A stretch of 38,858 nucleotides of DNA, from NCBI GenBank assembly GCA_009779135.1, contig WREW01000011.1, positions 1-38,858 on the forward strand, written 5' to 3'. A program made the position numbers and the translations under genes. The notes beneath the pieces were generated by a model. It worked only from the letters and a program-made list of their open reading frames with translations. It had not been told where the DNA came from and ran no database searches. This DNA comes from Alphaproteobacteria bacterium (GTDB taxonomy: Bacteria; Pseudomonadota; Alphaproteobacteria; UBA9219). Each line of letters opens with the position of its first letter. Positions within the stretch are counted from its first letter, which is position 1. Shown here one piece after another: positions 16,508 to 23,579 of the stretch.

Positions 16508-17722
16508 ACCTGCCTTGACCGATGGCGTTGAACAGTAACGCGCCCATGCTTCCATCAGCTGCCGGCGTTTGTCGAACAGATCGCTTCGCCTGTAGGCGGC
16601 TTCCACCTTGTCACTAACAGCATGAGCCAGCGCAGCTTCGGCAACCTCACGCGGGAAGTTGGTTTGCTCTGCCGCCCAGTCTCGGAATGTGGAGCGGAAT
16701 CCGTGAACCGTTATATCTGTGCGCTTCATGCGTTTCAGCAAGGCCAGCATCGCCATGTTGGAAAGCGGCTTATCCTTGCGCTGGCTTGTGAAAACATAAC
16801 CGCCCTTCTTGTGTGAACCTTCCTCTTGCATGGACAAGAGCAAGTCAAGCGCGGCTTGTGACAATGGCACCCTATGCTCACGGCCTGCTTTGATGCGGTT
16901 GGCGGGGATAGTCCATATCCTTTTCTTGAGGTCGATTTCATTCCATGTCGCGCCTATCGCTTCGCTGGTGCGTGAGGCTGTGAGGATGACAAAGGTCAGC
17001 GCTTTAGATGCTGTTCCTTCCTGCGCGGCGAGTGCAAGCATGAAGTCGCCAATCTCGCTATAAGGCAAGGCAGGCTGGTGCTGGACGCGCTGAACCTTTG
17101 CTTTGGCGGGCAGCACGTTATCGAGGTTTCCTTTCCAGCGGGCAGGGTTTTCCTTTGCCCTGTAGCCGCGTGTGGCGGCATAATCAAGGATAGCCTCGAT
17201 GCGCCCGCGCAGGCGGTTAGCCGTTTCGGTCTTGATGCTCCAAAGAGGCTCGATGACCTGCAAGACCAGTGCGAGGTCTATTGCCTGCGCGGGCAGGTTC
17301 CCAAGGACAGGATAGGCGAAGCTCTCAAGTGTGCTTGACCATTGCGCGGCGTGCTTTGCGTTTTTCCATCCGGCCTTGTGTGCTTCTATGTAAGCCTCGG
17401 CACAGTCCTTGAAGGTCTTCTCTTTTGCCTTGGCAAGGGCGGCCTGTGCCTTTGCGGTGTCGCGCTCTGCCAGCGGGTCTTTGCCTTCAGCTATCAGCTT
17501 ACGGCACGCCGCAGCCCGCAGCCGCGCGTCTGCAAGGGAGATGGTCTGAAGGGAGCCAAGCCCCATCTCGTGCGCCTTGCCTTGAAACATGAAGCGGAAA
17601 ACCCAAAACTTTCCGCCATTGTTTTTCACGCGCAGGTAAAGACCAGCCCCGTCACGACGAAGGCCTTTTTGCTTCAGATTTGCCACCTTGAGCGCTGTAA
17701 GAAGGTTTGTTCTGTGTGCCAT
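16472..17722 (-). CDS. P4-type tyrosine integrase
   Basis: The 416-residue protein catalyses island integration and excision at tRNA-Ser. The N-terminal DUF4102-type arm-binding domain (1-85; GLRRDGAGLYLRVKNNGGK) is followed by a SAM-like core-binding domain (about 100-200) and the catalytic domain with Arg251 (TASRTSEAIG), His340-x-x-Arg343 (HGFRSTFRDW), His367 (LAHAVS) and nucleophile Tyr377 (AAYRRSD). All expected catalytic residues are present. The start at 17722 has GGAAG five bases upstream; an upstream in-frame start at 17791 would translate the arm-site repeats and is rejected. It is transcribed inward from attR, so its promoter lies among the arm sites, as in P4, where integrase represses itself. 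Confidence 0.95.
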   Translation of the reverse strand: MAHRTNLLTALKVANLKQKGLRRDGAGLYLRVKNNGGKFWVFRFMFQGKAHEMGLGSLQTISLADARLRAAACRKLIAEGKDPLAERDTAKAQAALAKAKEKTFKDCAEAYIEAHKAGWKNAKHAAQWSSTLESFAYPVLGNLPAQAIDLALVLQVIEPLWSIKTETANRLRGRIEAILDYAATRGYRAKENPARWKGNLDNVLPAKAKVQRVQHQPALPYSEIGDFMLALAAQEGTASKALTFVILTASRTSEAIGATWNEIDLKKRIWTIPANRIKAGREHRVPLSQAALDLLLSMQEEGSHKKGGYVFTSQRKDKPLSNMAMLALLKRMKRTDITVHGFRSTFRDWAAEQTNFPREVAEAALAHAVSDKVEAAYRRSDLFDKRRQLMEAWARYCSTPSVKAGSNVTPIRRKEV

Positions 17723-17771
17723 GTGCGCTTCCTTCCGCCGAAATCCAGTCCTACAAACGCCAGTTCCCGCC

Positions 17772-17816
17772 AGTCCCACAAATAGTCCCACAAATGTGAG
17801 CGGGATTTTGTGGGAC
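17772..17816. repeat. Right integrase arm-type sites (two direct units plus one inverted)
   Basis: Positions 17772-17796 repeat the left-end block exactly (two AGTCCCACAAAT units). An inverted TTTGTGGGAC lies at 17807-17816. They sit 50-94 bases upstream of the integrase start, so binding could also control its promoter. The rest of 17723-18042 holds the att site and no gene. Confidence 0.8.
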
Positions 17817-17918
17817 GCCTAGGGGCGGCCTGAAACAAAGGATAGCTTTGGCTGTGTCAAAAACAATAGGCTTTATGGCACGTTATGATACAATGGGGAA
17901 CAGGCTGGAAAACCGAGT

Positions 17919-17941
17919 ATGGCGGACACCCCGTCCGCCAT
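17919..17941. repeat. attR with inverted core sites
   Basis: ATGGCGGAC (17919-17927) and GTCCGCCAT (17933-17941) form a perfect 9-bp inverted repeat around ACCCC. The right half and spacer are the 15-bp core shared with tRNA-Ser; the left half is island DNA. This is the layout expected for two integrase core-binding sites around the crossover. Confidence 0.85.
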
Positions 17942-18042
17942 CACCCTACGCCCCCATGCTGTAATCTTCTTCCTTCCCTAAATCCAAAATCTATCGTAAT
18001 AAGGCTTAAAGCCCCCAACGACCAGACCTGACGGAGAAAGCA

Positions 18043-18549
18043 ATGAAGTCTTATTTCAAGTATCTTATGATCCTCCCCTTATTGTTCACCCTTGCCGCCT
18101 GTGACGAAAACAAGCAGACAAATGATGTGGTTGACGTGATGCCGCCGGAGGCGGAAGTTATCGTTACGGAAACGGAAGCCATGACAGAAGCCACGCAAGA
18201 AGAAGTGATGGCCACAGAGCACAACTCACAAAACGCTCTGGACTGGGCCGGTGCCTATCGCGGCGTTGTTCCCTGCGCGGATTGCGAAGGGATTGAAATG
18301 GTTCTGACGATCGGCAATGACATGAACTTTGTCCTTCTCTCCAACTACCTCGGAAAGTCGGAGGAGCCTTTGCGCGATGAAGGAACTTTTGCGTGGAACG
18401 AAGGCGGCTCTATCATTACCTTTGAAGTGGGCGGTGAAAAGCGTTCCTTCCAAGTGGGTGAAGGCCAGCTCTTCATGCTCGACAACGAAGGAAACCGCGT
18501 TGAGGGCGAGAATGCCGACAAGTACATCCTGAGCAAACAACAGGACTAA
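18043..18549 (+). CDS. nlpE: NlpE-like envelope lipoprotein
   Basis: The 168-residue protein has a signal peptide with lipobox LAAC (Cys20), an acidic Glu/Thr-rich linker (30-65), and an NlpE N-terminal-type domain starting at WAGAYRGVVPCADCEGIEMVL. The CxxC pair (CADC) is the family hallmark. In enterobacteria NlpE is an outer-membrane lipoprotein that senses surface contact, lipoprotein trafficking and copper stress through Cpx. Only the N-terminal domain is present here, so signalling is not implied. The start has GGAG upstream. It is the first chromosomal gene after the island and is closed by a strong terminator. Confidence 0.8.
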   Translation: MKSYFKYLMILPLLFTLAACDENKQTNDVVDVMPPEAEVIVTETEAMTEATQEEVMATEHNSQNALDWAGAYRGVVPCADCEGIEMVLTIGNDMNFVLLSNYLGKSEEPLRDEGTFAWNEGGSIITFEVGGEKRSFQVGEGQLFMLDNEGNRVEGENADKYILSKQQD

Positions 18550-18562
18550 AAAGTAACATGTA

Positions 18563-18595
18563 AAGTGTGGAGTTATTTTAACTCCACACTTCTTA
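18563..18595 (+). terminator. Rho-independent terminator after the nlpE-like gene
   Basis: A 13-bp perfect stem (AAGTGTGGAGTTA with TAACTCCACACTT) around a 3-base loop, followed by a short mixed tail (CTTAC). The stem is strong; the T-run is short. fabD starts 15 bases later. Confidence 0.75.
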
Positions 18596-18609
18596 CAAGG
18601 ACTCCCTCT

Positions 18610-19554
18610 ATGAAAAGAGCCTTTATCTTCCCCGGTCAAGGAAGCCAGCATATCGGCATGGGCCGGTCTCTCTACGACAATTTCACCCCCGCCCGCGATG
18701 TTTTCGAAGCGGTGGATGAAGCCCTAAGCCAGAAACTTTCAACTTTGATGTTTGAAGGCGATCTGGAAACCCTGACCTTGACGGAAAACACGCAACCGGC
18801 CCTTATGGCGGTAAGCATTGCTGTGATCCGAACAATTTTGCAGGAAACAGCCATGCAACTGCCGCAACTGGCAGCTTGCGTTGCAGGCCACAGCCTTGGC
18901 GAATATGCGGCGCTGTGCGCTGCCGGAAGTTTGAGTCTTGAAGACACGGCCCGTCTTTTGCGCCTGCGCGGCCAAGCAATGCAACGCGCCGTACCTGTTG
19001 GCGTCGGCGGCATGGTCGCCTTACTGGGCGCGGGAATCGAGCAAGCGCGTGAGATTGCAACCGCAGCGGCTGAAAAAGACATTTGTGTTGTCGCCAATGA
19101 CAATGCGGACGGTCAGGTTGTTATCAGCGGCCACATAGCCGCGCTTGACCGCGCGATTGCGATTGCTGCGGAAAAAGGATTCAGGCGCAGCGTGCGTCTT
19201 CCCGTCAGCGCGCCTTTCCATTCGCCTTTGATGCAGCCTGCTGCGCATGAAATGACTCTGGCGCTTGAGCAAACAACATTGTCGCCGCCGGATGTGCCGG
19301 TTTATCCCAACATCACGGCCAACCCCACACAAGACCCGCAAGCCATCCGCACGCTTTTGATCGAGCAAGTCACCGGCAGCGTGCGCTGGCGCGAAACCAT
19401 TCTGGCCATGAAAGAGCATGGCATAGAATCCCTGATTGAATGCGGCGCAGGCGCGGTCTTAGGCGGCCTTGCCAAACGCATCGACCGCGCGCTTGCCGCG
19501 CAATCCTTGCAAAATGCGGAAAGTCTCAAAACTTTTCTTGCTACACTTCATTAA
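18610..19554 (+). CDS. fabD: Malonyl-CoA:ACP transacylase
   Basis: The 314-residue enzyme moves malonyl from CoA to acyl carrier protein, the entry step of fatty acid elongation in the cytoplasm. The N-terminal FPGQGSQ, the nucleophile Ser95 in GHSLGEYAAL, Arg120 (LRLRGQAMQ) and catalytic His204 (APFHSPLM) are all present. The length is normal. The ATG at 18610 is chosen because AAGGA lies about seven bases upstream and the family begins MKRAFIFPGQG; an upstream in-frame GTG at 18565 falls inside the terminator. fabG follows after 12 bases in the same operon. Confidence 0.97.
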   Translation: MKRAFIFPGQGSQHIGMGRSLYDNFTPARDVFEAVDEALSQKLSTLMFEGDLETLTLTENTQPALMAVSIAVIRTILQETAMQLPQLAACVAGHSLGEYAALCAAGSLSLEDTARLLRLRGQAMQRAVPVGVGGMVALLGAGIEQAREIATAAAEKDICVVANDNADGQVVISGHIAALDRAIAIAAEKGFRRSVRLPVSAPFHSPLMQPAAHEMTLALEQTTLSPPDVPVYPNITANPTQDPQAIRTLLIEQVTGSVRWRETILAMKEHGIESLIECGAGAVLGGLAKRIDRALAAQSLQNAESLKTFLATLH

Positions 19555-19566
19555 AGGAAAAAGACC

Positions 19567-20307
19567 ATGTTTGATCTTACCGGAAAGACGGCTCTTGTCA
19601 CAGGCGCAACAGGCGGCATTGGCAAGACGATCGTACACACGCTCGCCGCGCAAGGCGCAAGGCTTGTCATCACAGACCGCAACACGGACATGTTAGAGGC
19701 CATGCAAAAAGAGCTCGGCCCTTCATGCGTGGCTGTTACTTGCGATCTTGCGCAGCCTGATGCGCCGCAAGCGCTTATCAAGGAGGCCGAAGAAAAACTG
19801 GGCGGCGGCGTTGATATCCTGATTAACAATGCCGGTCTTACGCGCGACGGCCTTTCTTTGCGCATGAAGGATGACGACTGGGACACCGTGATGAACGTCA
19901 ATCTTTCAGCCGCTTTCCGCCTGAGCCGCGCGGCAATTAAAGGCATGATGGCGCGGCGCTGGGGGCGCATTATCTCCATGGCCTCTGTCGTGGGGACAAT
20001 GGGCAATGCAGGACAAGCCAACTATGCCGCGTCAAAAGGCGGCCTGATGGCCATGAGCAAATCTCTTGCGCAGGAACTGGCCTCACGCGGAATCACAGTC
20101 AACTGCATCGCGCCTGGCTTTATCGTGACGGCCATGACCGACAAATTGACGCAGGCGCAAAAAGACAAAATGCTGCAAACCATCCCCATAGGCGCCCTTG
20201 GCAAGCCTGAAGATGTCGCCGCCTGCGCCGTCTTTCTGGCCAGCGATGAAGCCCATTACATAACCGGCCAAACGATCCACGTTAACGGCGGGATGGTGAT
20301 GGTTTAA
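19567..20307 (+). CDS. fabG: 3-oxoacyl-ACP reductase
   Basis: The 246-residue short-chain dehydrogenase performs the NADPH-dependent first reduction of the fatty acid cycle. The cofactor motif TGATGGIG is at residues 12-19, the NNAG motif at 87-90, and the catalytic Asn112, Ser140, Tyr153 and Lys157 (YAASK) are in place. AAAGGA precedes the start. It lies 12 bases after fabD. acpP and fabF, the usual next genes, are absent; a small unknown gene follows after 15 bases. Confidence 0.96.
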   Translation: MFDLTGKTALVTGATGGIGKTIVHTLAAQGARLVITDRNTDMLEAMQKELGPSCVAVTCDLAQPDAPQALIKEAEEKLGGGVDILINNAGLTRDGLSLRMKDDDWDTVMNVNLSAAFRLSRAAIKGMMARRWGRIISMASVVGTMGNAGQANYAASKGGLMAMSKSLAQELASRGITVNCIAPGFIVTAMTDKLTQAQKDKMLQTIPIGALGKPEDVAACAVFLASDEAHYITGQTIHVNGGMVMV

Positions 20308-20322
20308 AGGAGGTATCTTACG

Positions 20323-20649
20323 ATGGCCAGAATTACAAAGGAAGAATTAGGCCTCACAACGCCTCCGCCGCCCGAGGAAGACCTCTTGCTTAGAACAGCC
20401 AGATTCACAGTAAAAGCGGCAGCGACGGAGCATGAGTTTTATATGCTTGCTAAATCTCTTTTCAGCAGGGCTACAGCTGAAAGTCTTTTATGTACAAATG
20501 AAGTGAACAAAATAGTTTTTGCAAATACGTTTAAAATGCTCAAGACGGAGTCACATGATAAAGATTCGCCCAAGCGTGACCGCACCCGCGCAAAATATCT
20601 TCTAAAAAACCTTCAGAAAATCCTGCTCAAGAACGCAACTCGTAATTGA
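20323..20649 (+). CDS. Hypothetical protein downstream of fabG
   Basis: A 108-residue basic, mostly helical protein that I do not recognise. An acidic/proline N-terminus (EELGLTTPPPPEED) precedes a helix-rich part and a Lys/Arg-rich end (KRDRTRAKYLLKNLQKILLKN). The start has a very good AAAGGAGGT site. The stop overlaps the UbiB-like gene start by one base, so the two are coupled. It sits where acpP is often found but has no DSL phosphopantetheine motif, so it is not an acyl carrier protein. Confidence 0.6.
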   Translation: MARITKEELGLTTPPPPEEDLLLRTARFTVKAAATEHEFYMLAKSLFSRATAESLLCTNEVNKIVFANTFKMLKTESHDKDSPKRDRTRAKYLLKNLQKILLKNATRN

Positions 20650-21974
20650 TGCCTCGCATGGTGGTCGCCAAAAAACACGAACCCAACCGCCTGACGCAAC
20701 GCGCCAAACGCTATGCCAAAGTTTCAACATCCTTTGTGAAAGTCGGCGCCCATGCGTCCGTGCATAGCTCACTCGATCCTGTTTTTCTGCGCAGCATTTT
20801 AGGAAATCTAAAAGGCCCCCTGATGAAGGCGGCCCAATTTCTGGCCACCATACCGGACTTGCTCCCTCCGCCACTTGCGCATGAGCTAGTGCAGCTCCAA
20901 ACGCAGGCGCCACCTATGGACTGGAAACTTGTCCAAAAACGCATGCGCGCGGCGCTTGGGCCTGATTGGCTTTCGCACTTTCAAACTTTCGAAAAAACGC
21001 CGCGTTTCAGCGCTTCACTGGGGCAGGTTCATAAAGCCGTCACCAAAGACGGCCAAACAATCGCCTGCAAGCTTCAATATCCTGAGATGGAATCTCTTGT
21101 CGAGGCGGATCTGCAGCAACTCAAGCTCCTGCTTTCGCTTTTCCAGACTTTTGACCGCGCGGCAGGCGATCTAAGCGGCCCATGGCAGGAAATCGCGGCG
21201 CGGTTTCGTGAAGAACTCGACTACATGCGCGAAGCAAAAAACATAAATCTTTATGCAAAAATGCTTGAAGATATGCCCGATGTTCATACGCCCACGCCTT
21301 TGCCCACCCTCAGCACCGCGCAGCTTCTAAGCATGCGCTGGCTTGAAGGCGTGAATATTATGGAGCATAAAAAAGACTTTTTACAAAGCAAACGTAACGC
21401 CATCGCCACCAGCCTTTTCCGCATATGGTATAAACCGCTTTTCCATTACGGAATCCTCCACGCCGACCCCCACCCGGGCAATTATACGGTCCGCGAGGAA
21501 GGTGCGATCAATCTTTTTGACTTCGGTTGCGTGCGCATTTTCGAAGCCAAACTCATAAACACTATGATTACACTCTACCACGCCCTTTTGCGCGAGGATG
21601 AAAGTCAGGCCTACGAAGCCTTCACCGCATGGGGATTTGAAAATCTAAGCAAAGAACATTTTAAAATCCTGCTGCAATGGGCAAGATTCATCCACGCGCC
21701 ATTCTTAAAGGACAAAACCGGCAAACTCCACGAAACCAGCACAGCCGAAAAAGGCAAAGCCCTCGCTCTCCAGATTCACCGCGACCTACGCCAGCATGGC
21801 GGCCTAAAAATCCCCCCAAGCTTCGTCTTTATCGACCGCGCTTCGCTAAGCTTAGGCGCGGCTTTCCTTCACCTCGACGCACAAGCAAACTGGCACCAAC
21901 TTTTTCAGGAACTCATCGAAGGATTCACCCAAAAATCCGTAGCCGCGCGGCAAAAGAAACTTCTTACCGCTTAA
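20649..21974 (+). CDS. ABC1/UbiB family protein kinase-like protein
   Basis: A 441-residue atypical kinase-like protein. Family motifs: LKGPLMKAAQFLATIPDLLPP (the KxGQ-type region, here KAAQ), ASLGQVHKAV (Ala-rich nucleotide loop region), EELDYMREAKN, ILHADPHPGNYTV (catalytic loop) and INLFDFGCVR (the DFG-like metal site). Members support ubiquinone or other isoprenoid lipid metabolism through ATPase or kinase activity. The KAAQ form is usual for a subgroup with MKVAQ or MKAAQ that is not canonical UbiB, so I give no gene symbol. No C-terminal membrane helices are seen. The start overlaps the previous stop (TGATG). Confidence 0.85.
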   Translation: MPRMVVAKKHEPNRLTQRAKRYAKVSTSFVKVGAHASVHSSLDPVFLRSILGNLKGPLMKAAQFLATIPDLLPPPLAHELVQLQTQAPPMDWKLVQKRMRAALGPDWLSHFQTFEKTPRFSASLGQVHKAVTKDGQTIACKLQYPEMESLVEADLQQLKLLLSLFQTFDRAAGDLSGPWQEIAARFREELDYMREAKNINLYAKMLEDMPDVHTPTPLPTLSTAQLLSMRWLEGVNIMEHKKDFLQSKRNAIATSLFRIWYKPLFHYGILHADPHPGNYTVREEGAINLFDFGCVRIFEAKLINTMITLYHALLREDESQAYEAFTAWGFENLSKEHFKILLQWARFIHAPFLKDKTGKLHETSTAEKGKALALQIHRDLRQHGGLKIPPSFVFIDRASLSLGAAFLHLDAQANWHQLFQELIEGFTQKSVAARQKKLLTA

Positions 21975-22179
21975 CCTTCCCCTGAATCTCCCCCAGCACA
22001 AACAACCGCAAAGCACTCGAAAGATTTCCCTGCCGCGTAGAATCCACCGAAGCAATCAACGCGCTAAGCGAAACGCCTTTTTCCTTTGCAATCTCCCGCA
22101 ACGCATCCCAAAACGCAGACTCAAGCGAAACGCTTGTCCTGTGTTTGGCGATGGTGACGGAGCGTTTGATCTCATTCAT
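21964..22179 (-). CDS. Ribbon-helix-helix domain protein
   Basis: The 71-residue protein fits the alphaproteobacterial ribbon-helix-helix family found after fum[39 protein letters not shown], where residues 4-18 would be the DNA-binding strand and the rest two helices. It overlaps the end of fumC by 8 bases on the same strand and the end of the UbiB-like gene by 11 bases tail to tail. It may be a transcriptional regulator; the target is unknown. No toxin gene is adjacent, so it is not read as an antitoxin. Confidence 0.8.
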   Translation of the reverse strand: MNEIKRSVTIAKHRTSVSLESAFWDALREIAKEKGVSLSALIASVDSTRQGNLSSALRLFVLGEIQGKVKR

Positions 22180-23566
22180 CCGCAGGCCTTATCATCGTTT
22201 CAAGACGGATCAGGCGATCATATTCTTCACCGCTCAGCAGCCCAAGTTCAACGGCGGCTTCTTTAAGCGTCTTACGTTCAGCATAAGCTTTTTTGGCAAT
22301 TCTGGCCGCATTATCATAACCAACGTGAGGATTGAGCGCCGTGACAAGCATCAAAGATTTTGCAAGATACCCGTCAATCTGATCCTTGTTGGCAAGAATC
22401 CCAACCACGCAATGATCCGTAAAACTATCCGCCGCATCCGCAAGCAGCCTGATGGACTGCAAAAGATTATAGGCAATGACCGGCATAAAAACATTCAATT
22501 CAAAATGCCCGCTGGCGCCCGCAATGCTGATCGTCACATGATTTCCCATCACCTGCGCCGCAACCATCGTCATGGCCTCGGACTGCGTGGGATTGATTTT
22601 GCCGGGCATAATTGAGGAACCAGGCTCATTCTCAGGCAACAAAATCTCACCAATCCCGCAAAAAGGCCCCGAGGCCAACAAGCGAATGTCATTGGCGATT
22701 TTCATAAAGCTCACCGCAATCACATTCATAACGCCCGAAGCTTCAACCATAGAATCCCGCGCCGCCAGAGCTTCAAACTTGTTGGCCGCGCTTGTAAAGG
22801 GCTTGCCTGTAAGGGCAGTCATTTGCGCGGCAAACTCATGCGCAAAGCCTTTAGGCGCGTTAAGCCCCGTCCCGACAGCCGTCCCACCCTGCGCCAGAGG
22901 ATAAAGGCGCGCCAAACAATCACGCGCCCGCGTGGCGGCCAGATCAAGCTGCGTTACATAACCCGAAAACTCCTGCCCGAGCGTCAAAGGCACGGCGTCT
23001 TGCAAATGCGTGCGTCCGATCTTGATAATGGAGTCAAAAACTTTGGCCTTTTTGTCCATCTCATCCTTGAAATATTCCAAAGCGGGAATAAGCCGGTCTT
23101 CAATCATCAACACCGCCGCCACATGCATGGCTGTCGGAAAGCTGTCGTTGGTGCTCTGCGCGTGATTGACGTGATCGTTGGGATGCACGGGCGCCTTGCT
23201 GCCGATCTCGCCGCCTAAAATCTCAATCGCGCGATTGGCAATCACTTCGTTGACATTCATGTTGGTCTGCGAGCCTGATCCCGTCTGCCAGACAACCAAA
23301 GGAAACTCATCATCCCATTTGCCCTGATAAATCTCATCCGCAGCTTGCACAATCGCGCCGCCGATCACGGGATCCAGTGCGCCCAGTTTTATATTGGCAA
23401 GCGCCGCCGCCTTTTTCACAAGCCCGTAAGCGCGCAAAAGGGCCGAAGGCATGGTCTCGCCGCCGATTTTAAAGTTCTTCAAACTCCGCGAAGTCTGCGC
23501 CCCCCAGTAACGCGAAGCAGGAACTTCAACAGGGCCCAGACTATCCTCTTCAACACGCATCGACAT
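22172..23566 (-). CDS. fumC: Class II fumarate hydratase
   Basis: The 464-residue enzyme interconverts fumarate and malate in the TCA cycle. The superfamily signature [10 protein letters not shown] is at 316-325 with the catalytic Ser318. The substrate-binding [10 protein letters not shown] (95-104), the HPNDHVN stretch (128-134) with its catalytic-region histidine, and [10 protein letters not shown] (184-193) are conserved. The length matches class II (about 460). AAAGGA lies eight bases ahead of the start. It is 13 bases after the AsmA-like gene and overlaps the ribbon-helix-helix gene, so the three are likely one operon. Confidence 0.97.
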   Translation of the reverse strand: MSMRVEEDSLGPVEVPASRYWGAQTSRSLKNFKIGGETMPSALLRAYGLVKKAAALANIKLGALDPVIGGAIVQAADEIYQGKWDDEFPLVVWQTGSGSQTNMNVNEVIANRAIEILGGEIGSKAPVHPNDHVNHAQSTNDSFPTAMHVAAVLMIEDRLIPALEYFKDEMDKKAKVFDSIIKIGRTHLQDAVPLTLGQEFSGYVTQLDLAATRARDCLARLYPLAQGGTAVGTGLNAPKGFAHEFAAQMTALTGKPFTSAANKFEALAARDSMVEASGVMNVIAVSFMKIANDIRLLASGPFCGIGEILLPENEPGSSIMPGKINPTQSEAMTMVAAQVMGNHVTISIAGASGHFELNVFMPVIAYNLLQSIRLLADAADSFTDHCVVGILANKDQIDGYLAKSLMLVTALNPHVGYDNAARIAKKAYAERKTLKEAAVELGLLSGEEYDRLIRLETMIRPADE

Positions 23567-23579
23567 GATGACGTCCTTT

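Larger units (their letters stand above)
10682..17941. mobile_element. Genomic island integrated in tRNA-Ser
   Basis: About 7.25 kb bounded by a 15-bp direct repeat of the tRNA-Ser 3' end (10682-10696 and 17927-17941). A P4-type tyrosine integrase lies at the right end, and matching arm-type repeats lie inside both ends. Gene content: two unknown minus-strand genes, a repeat-rich non-coding stretch, an unknown 305-residue gene, an AlpA/excisionase-like regulator, a small winged-helix-like protein, a PC4-DUF3631 fusion, and a TubC-N-like protein. No capsid, portal or conjugation gene is seen. The set resembles satellite or P4-like integrative islands that rely on other elements to move. The replication protein looks internally deleted, so the island may be unable to replicate. 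Confidence 0.9.

Noticed and set aside
17723-17791. 23-residue N-terminal extension of the integrase (GLFVGLAGTG)
   Set aside because: It is translated from the arm-site repeats; the internal ATG with GGAAG and the family start fit better.
20323-20649. Small gene after fabG as acyl carrier protein
   Set aside because: It is basic and lacks the DSL phosphopantetheine attachment motif.
21964-22179. Ribbon-helix-helix protein as an antitoxin
   Set aside because: No toxin-like partner; the fumC-linked context is that of a conserved chromosomal regulator family.
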